A stretch of DNA of 64,000 nucleotides from CAVRXQ01 sp963838845 (GTDB taxonomy: Bacteria; Actinomycetota; Acidimicrobiia; Acidimicrobiales; Bog-793). Below, piece by piece: positions 17,300 to 25,296 of this stretch. The translations under genes and the position numbers were made by a program. The stretch is taken from NCBI GenBank assembly GCA_963838845.1, contig CAWISR010000003.1, forward strand, positions 992,001-1,056,000, given 5' to 3'. Numbering within the stretch: position 1 is the first letter of the stretch; each line of letters opens with the position of its first letter. A model generated the notes under the pieces. It saw only the letters and a list, made by a program, of their open reading frames with translations. It ran no database searches and was not told where the DNA came from.

Positions 17300-18836
17300 G
17301 CGTACGGTCGCCATCGGACCGCACGGACTGCGTCAGGCGGACGTCCTCGCCGTCGTGCGTGGCGGCTGCGACGTCGCGATCACGCCGGCCGCGCACCGCG
17401 CGATGGCGGCGTCGCGCGCGCACATCGAGGCGATCGCCGCGTTTCCGGATCCCGTCTACGGGGTTTCGACGGGGCTCGGCGCACTTGCGACGCTCCACAT
17501 CCCTTCAGAACGACGCGGCGAGATGCAGGCGTCGCTCATCCGCTCGCATGCCGCTGGGATCGGTCCCACCGTCGAGACCGAGGTGGTGCGCGCGACGATG
17601 CTCCTTCGGTTGCGGACACTTTGCTCGGGGATCACGGGTGTTCGACCAGAGGTCGCGGAGACGCTCTGTGCGCTGTTGAATGCCCACGTGACGCCGCTCG
17701 TCTTCGAGTACGGATCGCTCGGCTGCAGCGGTGATCTCGCGCCGCTCGCCCACATCGCGCTGGCGCTCATCGGCGAGGGCCGCGTGGAGAGGAGGAGTGG
17801 CTCGGTCGTCTCGGCTCGCGAGGCGCTCGACGCGCACGGCATTACGCCGGTCGTGCTCGCAGAGAAAGAAGGACTCGGGCTGATCAACGGCACCGAAGGC
17901 ATGCTCGCCGGGCTCCTCCTCTGCGCCCACGACTTCCGGAACCTTTGCAAGATCGCTGACATCGCCGCCGCGATGAGCACCGAAGCGCTCTTGGGAACCG
18001 ACGTCGCGTTCCGCGCCGACTTGATCGGGCTGCGCCCGCAACCCGGCCAGATCGCGAGCGCGCTGAACCTCACGCGCCTTTTGGACGGCTCGGCGATCGT
18101 CGCGTCGCACCGCAGCGGCGACCCGCGCGTCCAGGACGCGTACTCGATCCGGTGCGCGCCCCAGGTCGCGGGCGCGGCGCGCGACACCCTCGCGCACGTC
18201 GAGGCGGTCATCGATCAAGAGCTGATGGCGAGGATCGACAACCCGGTCGTTCTCGAAGACGGCGAGGTCCTCTCTAACGGCAACTTTCATGGCGCGCCGC
18301 TCGGATACGCGGCCGACTTCCTCGCCATCGCGGCGGCGGATCTCGCGTCGATCGCCGAGCGGAGAACCGACCGGATGATGGACCGATCGAGATCGATGGG
18401 GCTTCCGCCCTTCCTCGCCAGCGAGCCGGGCATCGACTCGGGTCTCATGATCGCCCACTACACACAGGCGGCGATCGTGGCGGAGCTGAAGCGACTCGCT
18501 GTCCCAGCGAGCGTCGATTCGATTCCCACCTCGGCGATGCAAGAGGATCATGTCTCGATGGGGTGGGCGGCAACGCGCAAGCTCGCGAGGTCGATCGTGA
18601 ACCTTAGGCGGGTGCTCTCGATCGAGATCACTGCTGGTGCCCGCGCGCTCGAGTTACGGGCGCCGTTGGAGCCGGCTCCGGCGACGGGAGCCGTAACGGG
18701 GCTGGTCCGCGAAGCGGTCGGGCCGGCGGGGCAACCCGATCGTTACGTCGCTCCCGAGCTCGCGGCGGTCGAACTTCTCGTGGAGGACGGGGTGCTGCTC
18801 CAAGCGGCGGAATCCGCCATCGGGACGCTGCAGTAG
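17292..18836 (+). CDS. hutH: histidine ammonia-lyase
   Basis: The 514-aa aromatic amino-acid lyase removes ammonia from histidine to give urocanate. The MIO cofactor would form from Cys145-Ser146-Gly147 (GSLGCSGDLAPL); the textbook triad is Ala-Ser-Gly, and a first-position Cys is a known variation. The catalytic tyrosine is in VYGVSTG (Tyr56). The true GTG start at 17292 overlaps hutI by 8 nt, with GGAAG at 17285-17289 as ribosome site; the longer open frame to 17028 is antisense-like filler. It is the last gene of the 12.7-kb run and is followed by a hairpin at 18861. Confidence 0.95.
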   Translation: MAERTVAIGPHGLRQADVLAVVRGGCDVAITPAAHRAMAASRAHIEAIAAFPDPVYGVSTGLGALATLHIPSERRGEMQASLIRSHAAGIGPTVETEVVRATMLLRLRTLCSGITGVRPEVAETLCALLNAHVTPLVFEYGSLGCSGDLAPLAHIALALIGEGRVERRSGSVVSAREALDAHGITPVVLAEKEGLGLINGTEGMLAGLLLCAHDFRNLCKIADIAAAMSTEALLGTDVAFRADLIGLRPQPGQIASALNLTRLLDGSAIVASHRSGDPRVQDAYSIRCAPQVAGAARDTLAHVEAVIDQELMARIDNPVVLEDGEVLSNGNFHGAPLGYAADFLAIAAADLASIAERRTDRMMDRSRSMGLPPFLASEPGIDSGLMIAHYTQAAIVAELKRLAVPASVDSIPTSAMQEDHVSMGWAATRKLARSIVNLRRVLSIEITAGARALELRAPLEPAPATGAVTGLVREAVGPAGQPDRYVAPELAAVELLVEDGVLLQAAESAIGTLQ

Positions 18837-18860
18837 CCGTACCCGCTACGAGCCTCGATC

Positions 18861-18880
18861 GACCGGTTTGCCGGTCTTCT
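18861..18880 (+). terminator. hairpin after hutH, likely terminator
   Basis: GACCGG-TTTG-CCGGTC forms a perfect 6-bp stem with a tetraloop, followed by TTCT. It lies 25 nt past the hutH stop and before the response-regulator gene, so it probably ends the long catabolic transcript. There is no long T-run, as is common in high-GC actinomycetes. Confidence 0.5.
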
Positions 18881-18953
18881 CAGCGGGTTCCCAGCCGCCA
18901 ATCAGCAGGCGCGACCCTTGCAGCGGAATCATGGGCGGCGCAAGGGAGGAGCA

Positions 18954-19649
18954 GTGGCGAAAAGCGAACATCTCGGCCGGGTACTCGTCGTCGACGACGA
19001 GCCGTCGATCGTCGACTCCGTCGCGACCGTGCTCCGCTACGAAGGATTCGATGTCGACGTCGCAAAGACGGGGCGCGCCGCGCTCGCGAAGGCACAGGAG
19101 GATCGCTACGACCTCGTCGTGCTCGACGTGATGCTGCCCGACCTCGACGGGCTCGAGGTCACGCGGCGTCTCCGCCAAGACGGCGTCGATATCCCGGTGC
19201 TCTTCTTGACGGCGAAGGCCGACGTCGAAGACCGCGTCGCCGGACTGTCCATCGGTGGCGACGACTACGTCACGAAGCCCTTCTCGCTGATCGAGATCGT
19301 CGCTCGCGCGAAGGCGATCCTCCGTCGTCACAAGACCGGTGACACCGACCCGATGCTGCGGTTCTCGGACCTCGAGATGGACGAGGAGAGCCACGAGGTC
19401 TGGCGCGGCGGCAAGCCCGTGCACCTCACGGCGACAGAGTTCAACTTGCTGCGGCTGTTCTTGTTGAATCCGCGTCGCGTGCTCTCAAAGGACCAGATCA
19501 TGGACCATGTCTGGCACTACGACTTCGGCGGCAACCAGAACATCGTTGAGACCTACGTGCGATACCTGCGCAAGAAGCTCGACGCGCTCGGTCCGCCGCT
19601 CATCCACACGATCCGCCTCGTCGGATACGTGATGCGCGAACAGGAGTGA
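18954..19649 (+). CDS. OmpR/PhoB-family response regulator
   Basis: The 231-aa two-component regulator has a receiver domain (acidic pocket VVDDEP, phospho-acceptor Asp58 in LVVLDVMLPD, Lys in TKPFS) and a C-terminal winged-helix DNA-binding domain (VHLTATEFNLLRLF, YVRYLRKKLD, TIRLVGYVM). The GTG at 18954 is favoured, with AGGGAGGA just upstream; a TTG at 18918 in frame would add 12 residues. The GTGA overlap with the following kinase makes them a cognate pair. The target genes are unknown; no obvious direct-repeat box stands out in the 117-nt leader. Confidence 0.92.
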   Translation: MAKSEHLGRVLVVDDEPSIVDSVATVLRYEGFDVDVAKTGRAALAKAQEDRYDLVVLDVMLPDLDGLEVTRRLRQDGVDIPVLFLTAKADVEDRVAGLSIGGDDYVTKPFSLIEIVARAKAILRRHKTGDTDPMLRFSDLEMDEESHEVWRGGKPVHLTATEFNLLRLFLLNPRRVLSKDQIMDHVWHYDFGGNQNIVETYVRYLRKKLDALGPPLIHTIRLVGYVMREQE

Positions 19650-21169
19650 TCTCCCGCTTCTCGCTGCGCGGCCGCCTCACCTTCGTGGCCGTGGCGATCA
19701 CGCTCGCCGCGCTCGTCGCGGCGGACCTCGTCGTTTATGCCGAGTTCCGCTCGTACCTGTTCGGCCGTGTCGACACGACGCTCGAAAACGCGCACCCCGC
19801 GCTCGAACACGTCGCCGACGAAGCGAATGGCCCGATGCCGGGCCAGAACGCGCCGCCGTCGTCGCAACCGCAGGACCAAGGTCAGGGAAACGTCTCGAGC
19901 TTCTGCCAACTCGGTGGCTCGGTGGCACCGGGGATGTTCATCGAAGTTCGCACGCCCGAAGGACGCATCGTCTCCGGTGAGGACGGTCGTGAATACTGCA
20001 AGGCCTTCGAAATCGGCGCGCGGCTTTCCCAACCCGTGATCCCTCGGAGGATCACCGGATTCCAAGCGAGCTCGCAGAACCCGAAAGAGCTCGTGACCTA
20101 TTTCTCGGTGTCGCCGCAATCCGGCAAAGGTCCGTCGTATCGCGTCCGTGCCTCGACGCTCGAGAACGGTGACTACCTCGTGATCGCCGATCCCGTTGGT
20201 GACGTCGCGAACTCGATCCACCGGCTCGTCCTCCTGGAGATCCTCGTCACCGCCGTCGCGTTCGTGTCGGCGCTCGTCATCAGCCTCGTTCTGATCCGTC
20301 TCGGCCTGCGTCCGCTGCGCGACGTCGAACGAACCGCCGACGCGATCACCGGCGGCGATTTGATCCACCGCGTGCCGAACCCGAACCCGAAAACCGAAGT
20401 CGGGCACGTCGCCACGGCGCTCAACGTCATGCTCGACCGGATCGAGGGAGCCTTCGGTGACCTGAAGTCCTCCGAAGCGCGCCTACGTCGCTTCGTCTCT
20501 GATGCCTCCCACGAGCTGCGCACGCCGATCGCCGCGGTGTCCGCCTACGCCGAGCTGTACCGCCGCGGCGCCTCGGCCGACGAGGCCGACCTCGCGCGGG
20601 TGTTGTCCGGCATCGAGCGCGAATCCGAGCGTATGCAGCGTCTTGTCGAGGACCTCCTCACCCTGGCGCGTCTCGACGAACACGCCTCGATCGCGCACGA
20701 GCCGGTCGAGCTCGTCGGGCTCGCCCACGAGGCGATCGAGACCGGCAACGCCGTGGGGCCGGAGTGGCACGTGGACCTGCAAGCGGGCGGCCCGGTCGAG
20801 GTCTTCGGCGATCGCGACGCGCTGCGCCGGGTGATCGACAACCTGTTGTCGAATCTGCGATCGCATACCCCAAGAGGAACGCATGCGACCCTGTCGGTGC
20901 GGCGAGAGGGCGACTCCGCGATCCTCGAGCTGGCCGACGACGGCCCCGGCATCAGCGAGACCGACGCTCGCACGATTTTCGAGCGATTCGTGCGTGTCGA
21001 CCCTTCGCGCTCGCGCACGACCGGCGGCGCCGGACTCGGCCTCGCGATCGTCTCGTCGGTCGCGCGTGCGCATCACGGCCGGGCCGAAGCCGCCCCGAAG
21101 CCCGGCGGCGGCGCGATCTTTCGAGTAGTCCTGCCTGTGCTCGAGACCGGACCGCGCGAACCGTCGTAG
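19646..21169 (+). CDS. sensor histidine kinase
   Basis: The 507-aa membrane kinase has TM1 about residues 11-32, an extracytoplasmic sensor of roughly 160 residues rich in P/Q near 65-90, TM2 about 194-216, a HAMP linker, and a HisKA domain with phospho-His289 in SDASHELRTP. An HATPase follows (N box VIDNLLSNLRSH, DDGPGIS, GGAGLGLAI). The GTG start overlaps the response-regulator stop. The sensor contains two cysteines (SSFCQLGG and REYCKAFE), which could form a disulfide. The signal is unknown; general architecture resembles TcrY/MtrB-like actinobacterial kinases. Confidence 0.92.
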   Translation: MISRFSLRGRLTFVAVAITLAALVAADLVVYAEFRSYLFGRVDTTLENAHPALEHVADEANGPMPGQNAPPSSQPQDQGQGNVSSFCQLGGSVAPGMFIEVRTPEGRIVSGEDGREYCKAFEIGARLSQPVIPRRITGFQASSQNPKELVTYFSVSPQSGKGPSYRVRASTLENGDYLVIADPVGDVANSIHRLVLLEILVTAVAFVSALVISLVLIRLGLRPLRDVERTADAITGGDLIHRVPNPNPKTEVGHVATALNVMLDRIEGAFGDLKSSEARLRRFVSDASHELRTPIAAVSAYAELYRRGASADEADLARVLSGIERESERMQRLVEDLLTLARLDEHASIAHEPVELVGLAHEAIETGNAVGPEWHVDLQAGGPVEVFGDRDALRRVIDNLLSNLRSHTPRGTHATLSVRREGDSAILELADDGPGISETDARTIFERFVRVDPSRSRTTGGAGLGLAIVSSVARAHHGRAEAAPKPGGGAIFRVVLPVLETGPREPS

Positions 21170-21181
21170 ACAAACGCTCGG

Positions 21182-21196
21182 CTCGCGAGACGCGAG
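21182..21196 (+). terminator. short hairpin after the histidine kinase
   Basis: CTCGCG-AGA-CGCGAG is a perfect 6-bp stem with a 3-nt loop, 12 nt after the kinase stop codon. No T-run follows, so the terminator role is inferred from position. Confidence 0.4.
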
Positions 21197-21472
21197 GAGA
21201 ACACCAGGATTTCTCCAAATTCACACGCTCTTTCGCGAGTGCATAAACAGATTCCAAAAGCGCATTCAGAAGTGACTGAGGGGGCTTCGGATTCGCCTGC
21301 CACCGTGAACTCGCCGGCGAGTCGCGGTGGCGATCCCGGCAAGACCTCGGCCCGCCGAAAGCCACCGGGCCGAGGTGCGTGTAGCGACCTCAAGAGCCTG
21401 CCAACGCGTGGTCTCGAACGAGGATGGGCGCGAAGGCGAATGCAGTCCTGGAACGAGAAGGAGCGCTTGACA
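21197..21472. other. gene-free gap with unidentified structured element at 21299-21375
   Basis: No convincing gene lies here. The first part (21205-21275) is AT-richer than the surroundings and holds TTCACA (21220-21225) and TAAACA (21244-21249) with an 18-nt spacer, a weak promoter-like pair. It is followed by two strong hairpins. At 21299-21331, GCCACCG pairs with CGGTGGC around an inner 14-nt perfect palindrome ACTCGCCGGCGAGT. At 21345-21375, CCTCGGCCC pairs with GGGCCGAGG around a 13-nt loop. I compared it by eye with c-di-AMP, c-di-GMP, cobalamin, SAM and ZTP riboswitch cores and found no match. It could be a small RNA, a leader or a protein-binding region. Confidence 0.5.
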
Positions 21473-21478
21473 TAACGT
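21473..21478 (+). promoter_or_regulatory. -10 box of a leaderless GNAT transcript
   Basis: TAACGT lies 6 nt before the ATG at 21485, the spacing expected if transcription starts at the A of the start codon. No ribosome site is present upstream of that ATG. Confidence 0.45.
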
Positions 21479-21484
21479 GCGTCG

Positions 21485-22252
21485 ATGTCCGTCACCGGCG
21501 ACGACGCCGCGTCAGCGATTGTCACCCAACTGTCGTTTCTCTGCCGGGCTTTCCCAGGAGCATGGGTGCGGCGAGAAAATGGCGTTGCCGCGCTGTATAC
21601 CGGCATGCCCATTCCGATGTTCAATGGCGTGATCGCGGAGCACGGCGACGCGGACGCCGATTTTGCGGCGCAGATGCTCGACGAGTTCGCCGAGGCAGGC
21701 GTTCCCTACAACGTCAGCGTGCGCTCGAGCGACTACGTCGCGTTCATCGAACTCGCGAAGGCGCGAGGTCTGACTGAGACGCGGACCGTCCCTCCCATGG
21801 TGCTCGAGTCCCCCCCGGGCTTTATCGATGAGCCCTTGCCGAACGAGCTTTCGATCCGAAAGCTCGCGCCCGATGAATCCGTAAAGAGCGCCGAGATCGT
21901 CGCTGCCGGCTTCGAGATGCCAGTTGAGATCGCAAGACAGATGACGCGGCGCGAGGTGCTCGAATTGGACGGTCTGCGTTGCTACGTGGGCGAATTCGAC
22001 GGGCGTCCGGTCGCGACGTCGATCGGGATGACGAGCGCGAACGTCGTCGGAATCTTCAGTGTCGCAACCCTGGAACCGGCGCGCGGTCGGGGCTTCGGTC
22101 GAGCGCTCACGGTGCGCGCGATCGCCGACGGGGTGGCGAACGCTGCGACGTGGGCATACCTGCAGTCCAGCGCGGCGGGCTTTTCCCTCTACCGCTCTCT
22201 CGGCTTCGAGACGGTAGAGGAGTGGAGCCAATACCTTCCTGTACAGCCCTGA
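21485..22252 (+). CDS. GNAT-family N-acetyltransferase
   Basis: The 255-aa protein has a degenerate N-terminal half (about residues 1-125) and a C-terminal GNAT domain: YVGEFDGRPVATS, VGIFSVATLEPARGRGFGRALTVRA (the acetyl-CoA pyrophosphate loop) and SSAAGFSLYRSLGFE. The substrate is unknown. The ATG at 21485 is preceded by a -10 box at leaderless spacing instead of a ribosome site. It faces upp convergently with a 43-nt gap. Confidence 0.85.
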   Translation: MSVTGDDAASAIVTQLSFLCRAFPGAWVRRENGVAALYTGMPIPMFNGVIAEHGDADADFAAQMLDEFAEAGVPYNVSVRSSDYVAFIELAKARGLTETRTVPPMVLESPPGFIDEPLPNELSIRKLAPDESVKSAEIVAAGFEMPVEIARQMTRREVLELDGLRCYVGEFDGRPVATSIGMTSANVVGIFSVATLEPARGRGFGRALTVRAIADGVANAATWAYLQSSAAGFSLYRSLGFETVEEWSQYLPVQP

Positions 22253-22295
22253 GCGTCCTGATCACGCCGGTGCCGCTCGTGCACACCGAAGCGAG

Positions 22296-22913
22296 CTATG
22301 TGCCGAACAAGCGATCTCCGAAGTCCCCGAGTCCGGGCACGATGTAGGCGTGCTCGTTAAGGCCGTCGTCGAGCGCCACCGTGAAGACGTTGAGCGCCGG
22401 ATGCGTCTCGGCGAGATGGCTCACCCCTTCTGGCGCGGCGACGACCGACAACAGCGAGACGCGCCGCGCGCCCGCTTCGTAGAGCGCGGTGCAGGCGGCG
22501 GCGGCCGATCCCCCGGTCGCGAGCATGGGATCGAGCAGGAGGACGGAGCGGCCTTCGAGCGGCGGCAGCTTTGAGTAGTACAGCGACGGCTCGAAGGTCG
22601 CGTGGTCGCGCTCGAGCCCGATGTAACCGACGGGGATCTCGGGGAAAAGCTCGGTCACCGCTTCGAGCATGCCGAGACCGGCGCGCAGGATCGGCACGGC
22701 GACAAGCCCCTGGGCGATGCGCTCGCCGGGCGCCGTCGCGATCGGCGTCTCGACTTCGATCGGCTCTGTCGCAACCGACCGCGTCGCTTCCAGACACAAG
22801 ACAAGCGCCAAGCGCTTCGCGAGGATGCGGAACAGCGGCGGTGGGGTTCTCTTGTCCCGCAACGCGGCGAGCAGCGTCTTTGCGAGCGGGTGGTCGACAA
22901 CGATGAGCGCCAC
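22296..22913 (-). CDS. upp: uracil phosphoribosyltransferase
   Basis: The 205-aa enzyme salvages uracil with PRPP to make UMP. The PRPP loop LLDPMLATGGSAAAAC, the N-terminal VDHPLAKTLLAALRDK and the C-terminal GDFGDRLFGT uracil-binding tail are all typical; length is normal. It lies 30 nt after the truncated aldehyde dehydrogenase on the same strand, so it is probably the last gene of a deoC-ALDH-ALDH-upp operon. Confidence 0.95.
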   Translation of the reverse strand: MALIVVDHPLAKTLLAALRDKRTPPPLFRILAKRLALVLCLEATRSVATEPIEVETPIATAPGERIAQGLVAVPILRAGLGMLEAVTELFPEIPVGYIGLERDHATFEPSLYYSKLPPLEGRSVLLLDPMLATGGSAAAACTALYEAGARRVSLLSVVAAPEGVSHLAETHPALNVFTVALDDGLNEHAYIVPGLGDFGDRLFGT

Positions 22914-22943
22914 CGATCCCCCCCTTTTCTTCGCGCGACGTCC

Positions 22944-23813
22944 TCAGACGCCGATCGGATGCCAGACGGTCTTCGTCTCGATGAAAGAGAGCATGCGCCG
23001 TGGCGTCGGCAGCGCGAACCAATCCGTCTTACCTTTAGGTGGCCGCAGGACGCGCTTGACGTTCGTCGCCGCCTGACGCTCGAGCTCGGCTGCGAGATCG
23101 GCCGGCGCGCCGGCGAGGTCGAGCGCATCGACGTCGCGGTGCTGCGCCATTACGGGGGCGAGCTCGGCGACGTGCCCGGTGAGGATGTTGACGACGCCGC
23201 CCGGCAGGTCCGACGTCGCAAGCACCTCGGCGAGTGTGACCGCCGGGAGGGGTCGGGCGTCGCTCGCGACAACGATCGTCGTGTTTCCCGTCGTGATCGC
23301 CGGAGCGAGGACCGAGACGAGCCCGATGAACGACGAGTCCTGTGGCGCCAGGATGCCGACGACACCGGTCGGCTCGGGGATCGAGAAGTCGAAGTACGGT
23401 CCCGCGACGGGATTCGACGAGCCGGCGATCTGTGCCACCTTGTCCGACCAACCGGCGTACCAGACGATGCGATCAATCGCCGCGTCGACGATCCCCCGTG
23501 CGGTGTCCTTGTCGACGCCCTCGCTCTGTCTCACCGCCGAGACGAACTGCGCGCGGCGGTCCTCGAGCATCTCGCCGATGCGGTAGATGACCTGGCCGCG
23601 CAGGTACGCCGTCGCTCCCGACCAACCCGCGAGCGCGCCGCGCGCCGCGACGACCGCGTCGCGGACGTCTTTTCGCGAGCCCCAGGCAACGTTGGCGAGG
23701 AAGTTCCCGTCCGCCGAGTTGACGATGCAGGAGCGGCCGGACTCCGAGCGCGGGAACGCGCCTCCGATGTAGAGCTTGTAGGTCTTGTTCACCGCGACGC
23801 GCAAGTCAGGCAT
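22944..23813 (-). CDS. truncated, non-catalytic aldehyde dehydrogenase-like protein
   Basis: The 289-aa product aligns with only the N-terminal NAD-binding half of aldehyde dehydrogenases: YIGGAFPRSESGRS, YAGWSDKVAQI, PEPTGVVGILAPQ and LPGGVVNILTG are clear. It then stops before the catalytic cysteine; no GQxC-type motif is present, and the glutamate motif is absent. Its start overlaps the stop of the complete ALDH gene by 8 nt. Full ALDH plus half ALDH is the domain layout of the ALDH16 family, here on two reading frames. It is therefore more likely a structural partner of the upstream enzyme than a decayed pseudogene. Codon use and the open frame look normal. Confidence 0.85.
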   Translation of the reverse strand: MPDLRVAVNKTYKLYIGGAFPRSESGRSCIVNSADGNFLANVAWGSRKDVRDAVVAARGALAGWSGATAYLRGQVIYRIGEMLEDRRAQFVSAVRQSEGVDKDTARGIVDAAIDRIVWYAGWSDKVAQIAGSSNPVAGPYFDFSIPEPTGVVGILAPQDSSFIGLVSVLAPAITTGNTTIVVASDARPLPAVTLAEVLATSDLPGGVVNILTGHVAELAPVMAQHRDVDALDLAGAPADLAAELERQAATNVKRVLRPPKGKTDWFALPTPRRMLSFIETKTVWHPIGV

Positions 23814-25296
23814 CGAGGTACGCCCCCAAGCCGTGGCGCCCGCCCTCGCGCCCGAATCCGGATTCGCGGTACCCCCCGAAGGGGCTCGTCGGGTCGAAAC
23901 GGTTGTAGGTGTTCGCCCAGATGACCCCGGCGCGTAGCTTGCTCGCCATCCACAGAATCCGGCTGCCCTTTTCGGTCCAAACGCCCGCTGAGAGCCCGTA
24001 GGTCGTGTTGTTCGCCTTCTTCACTGCTTCTTCTGGAGTGCGGAACGTGAGGACGGAGAGCACAGGCCCGAAGATTTCCTCTCTTGCGATCCGGTGCGCC
24101 TGGGAGACGCCGGTGAACACCGTCGGCGGGAACCAGTAACCCCGTTGAGGCAGCGTGCACGGCGGCGACCATCGCTGCGCTCCCTCGGACTCGCCGATCT
24201 CGGAGAGATCGCGGATCTTTTGCAGCTGCTCGGCCGAGTTGATCGCGCCGATGTCGGTGTTCTTGTCGAGAGGATCGCCGAGCCGCAGCGTGCCGAGACG
24301 CGCCTTCAGCTGCTCGACGACGGCGTCGGCGACGGACTCCTGAATCAAAAGGCGCGAGCCGGCGCAGCAGACGTGGCCCTGGTTGAAGAAGATGCCGTTG
24401 ACGATGCCTTCGACCGCCTGGGAAATCGGGGCGTCGTCGAAGACGACGTTCGCCGCCTTGCCGCCGAGCTCCAAGGTGAGCCGCTTGTGGGTGCCGGCGA
24501 CGGCGCGCTGGATCGCCTTTCCGACCTCTGTCGACCCGGTGAAGGCGACCTTGTCGACGCCGCGGTGAGCGACGACCCCTGCGCCGGTGTCACCCGCGCC
24601 GGTGAGGATGTTCACGACGCCGGGAGGGAGTTCGGCCTGGTTGCAGATCTCGGCGAGCAAGAGCGCGCTGAGCGGTGTCGTCTCGGCGGGTTTCAGCACG
24701 CAGGTGTTGCCGGCGGCGAGCGCGGGCGCGAGCTTCCAGGCCGCCATCAACAGCGGGAAGTTCCAGGGGATCACCTGACCCGCGACGCCGATCGGCTTCG
24801 GGTCGGGACCGAACCCGGCGTACTCGAGCTTGTCTGCCCAGCCGGCGTAATAAAAGAAGTGAGCGGCGGCGAGCGGCACGTCGACGTCGCGCGACTCCCG
24901 GATCGGCTTTCCGTTGTCGAGGCTTTCCAAGACCGCGAGCTCGCGCGAGCGCTCCTGGATGATGCGGGCGATCCGGTAGATGTACTTCGCCCGATCGGCC
25001 GGGCGCATCGGCCCCCAGACCTCCTCGAAGGCGCGGCGCGCAGCAGCGACGGCGCGGTCGATGTCCTGTGGCCCGGCGGCGGAGACCTCGGCCAGCACCT
25101 CCTCGGAGGCCGGGTTGACGGTCTTGAACGCCCCGCCGTCGATCGGGTCGACGAACTCGCCGTCGATGAAAAGCCCATAGGAGCTGCGAAGGTTGACGAT
25201 CGCCCGAGACTCGGGCGCGGGGGAGTACTCGAACTGGGGCCGGTCAACGACCTCGGACGAACTCGGGACGGGTGGGTCAGTCGATGCTGAAGTCAT
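23806..25296 (-). CDS. NAD(P)-dependent aldehyde dehydrogenase
   Basis: The 496-aa complete ALDH has the oxyanion segment VIPWNFPLLM (with the conserved Asn), the cofactor loop FTGSTEVGK, general base Glu276 in LELGGKAAN and nucleophile Cys310 in NQGHVCCAG. It lies directly after deoC (20-nt overlap), whose product acetaldehyde it could oxidise to acetate, and before a half-ALDH gene. A start four codons earlier at 25308 is possible; neither has a good ribosome site. The adjoining half-length paralogue suggests a split ALDH16-type enzyme, so other aldehydes remain possible substrates. Confidence 0.92.
   Translation of the reverse strand: MTSASTDPPVPSSSEVVDRPQFEYSPAPESRAIVNLRSSYGLFIDGEFVDPIDGGAFKTVNPASEEVLAEVSAAGPQDIDRAVAAARRAFEEVWGPMRPADRAKYIYRIARIIQERSRELAVLESLDNGKPIRESRDVDVPLAAAHFFYYAGWADKLEYAGFGPDPKPIGVAGQVIPWNFPLLMAAWKLAPALAAGNTCVLKPAETTPLSALLLAEICNQAELPPGVVNILTGAGDTGAGVVAHRGVDKVAFTGSTEVGKAIQRAVAGTHKRLTLELGGKAANVVFDDAPISQAVEGIVNGIFFNQGHVCCAGSRLLIQESVADAVVEQLKARLGTLRLGDPLDKNTDIGAINSAEQLQKIRDLSEIGESEGAQRWSPPCTLPQRGYWFPPTVFTGVSQAHRIAREEIFGPVLSVLTFRTPEEAVKKANNTTYGLSAGVWTEKGSRILWMASKLRAGVIWANTYNRFDPTSPFGGYRESGFGREGGRHGLGAYLDA

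Noticed and set aside
21299..21375. Known riboswitch (c-di-AMP, c-di-GMP, cobalamin, SAM, ZTP)
   Set aside because: Short resemblances such as GCCACCGGGCC occur, but the conserved core segments and their order are missing.
22944..23813. Truncated ALDH as a simple pseudogene
   Set aside because: Full open frame, start coupled to the upstream stop, normal codon use, and a domain layout matching ALDH16 argue for a maintained gene.
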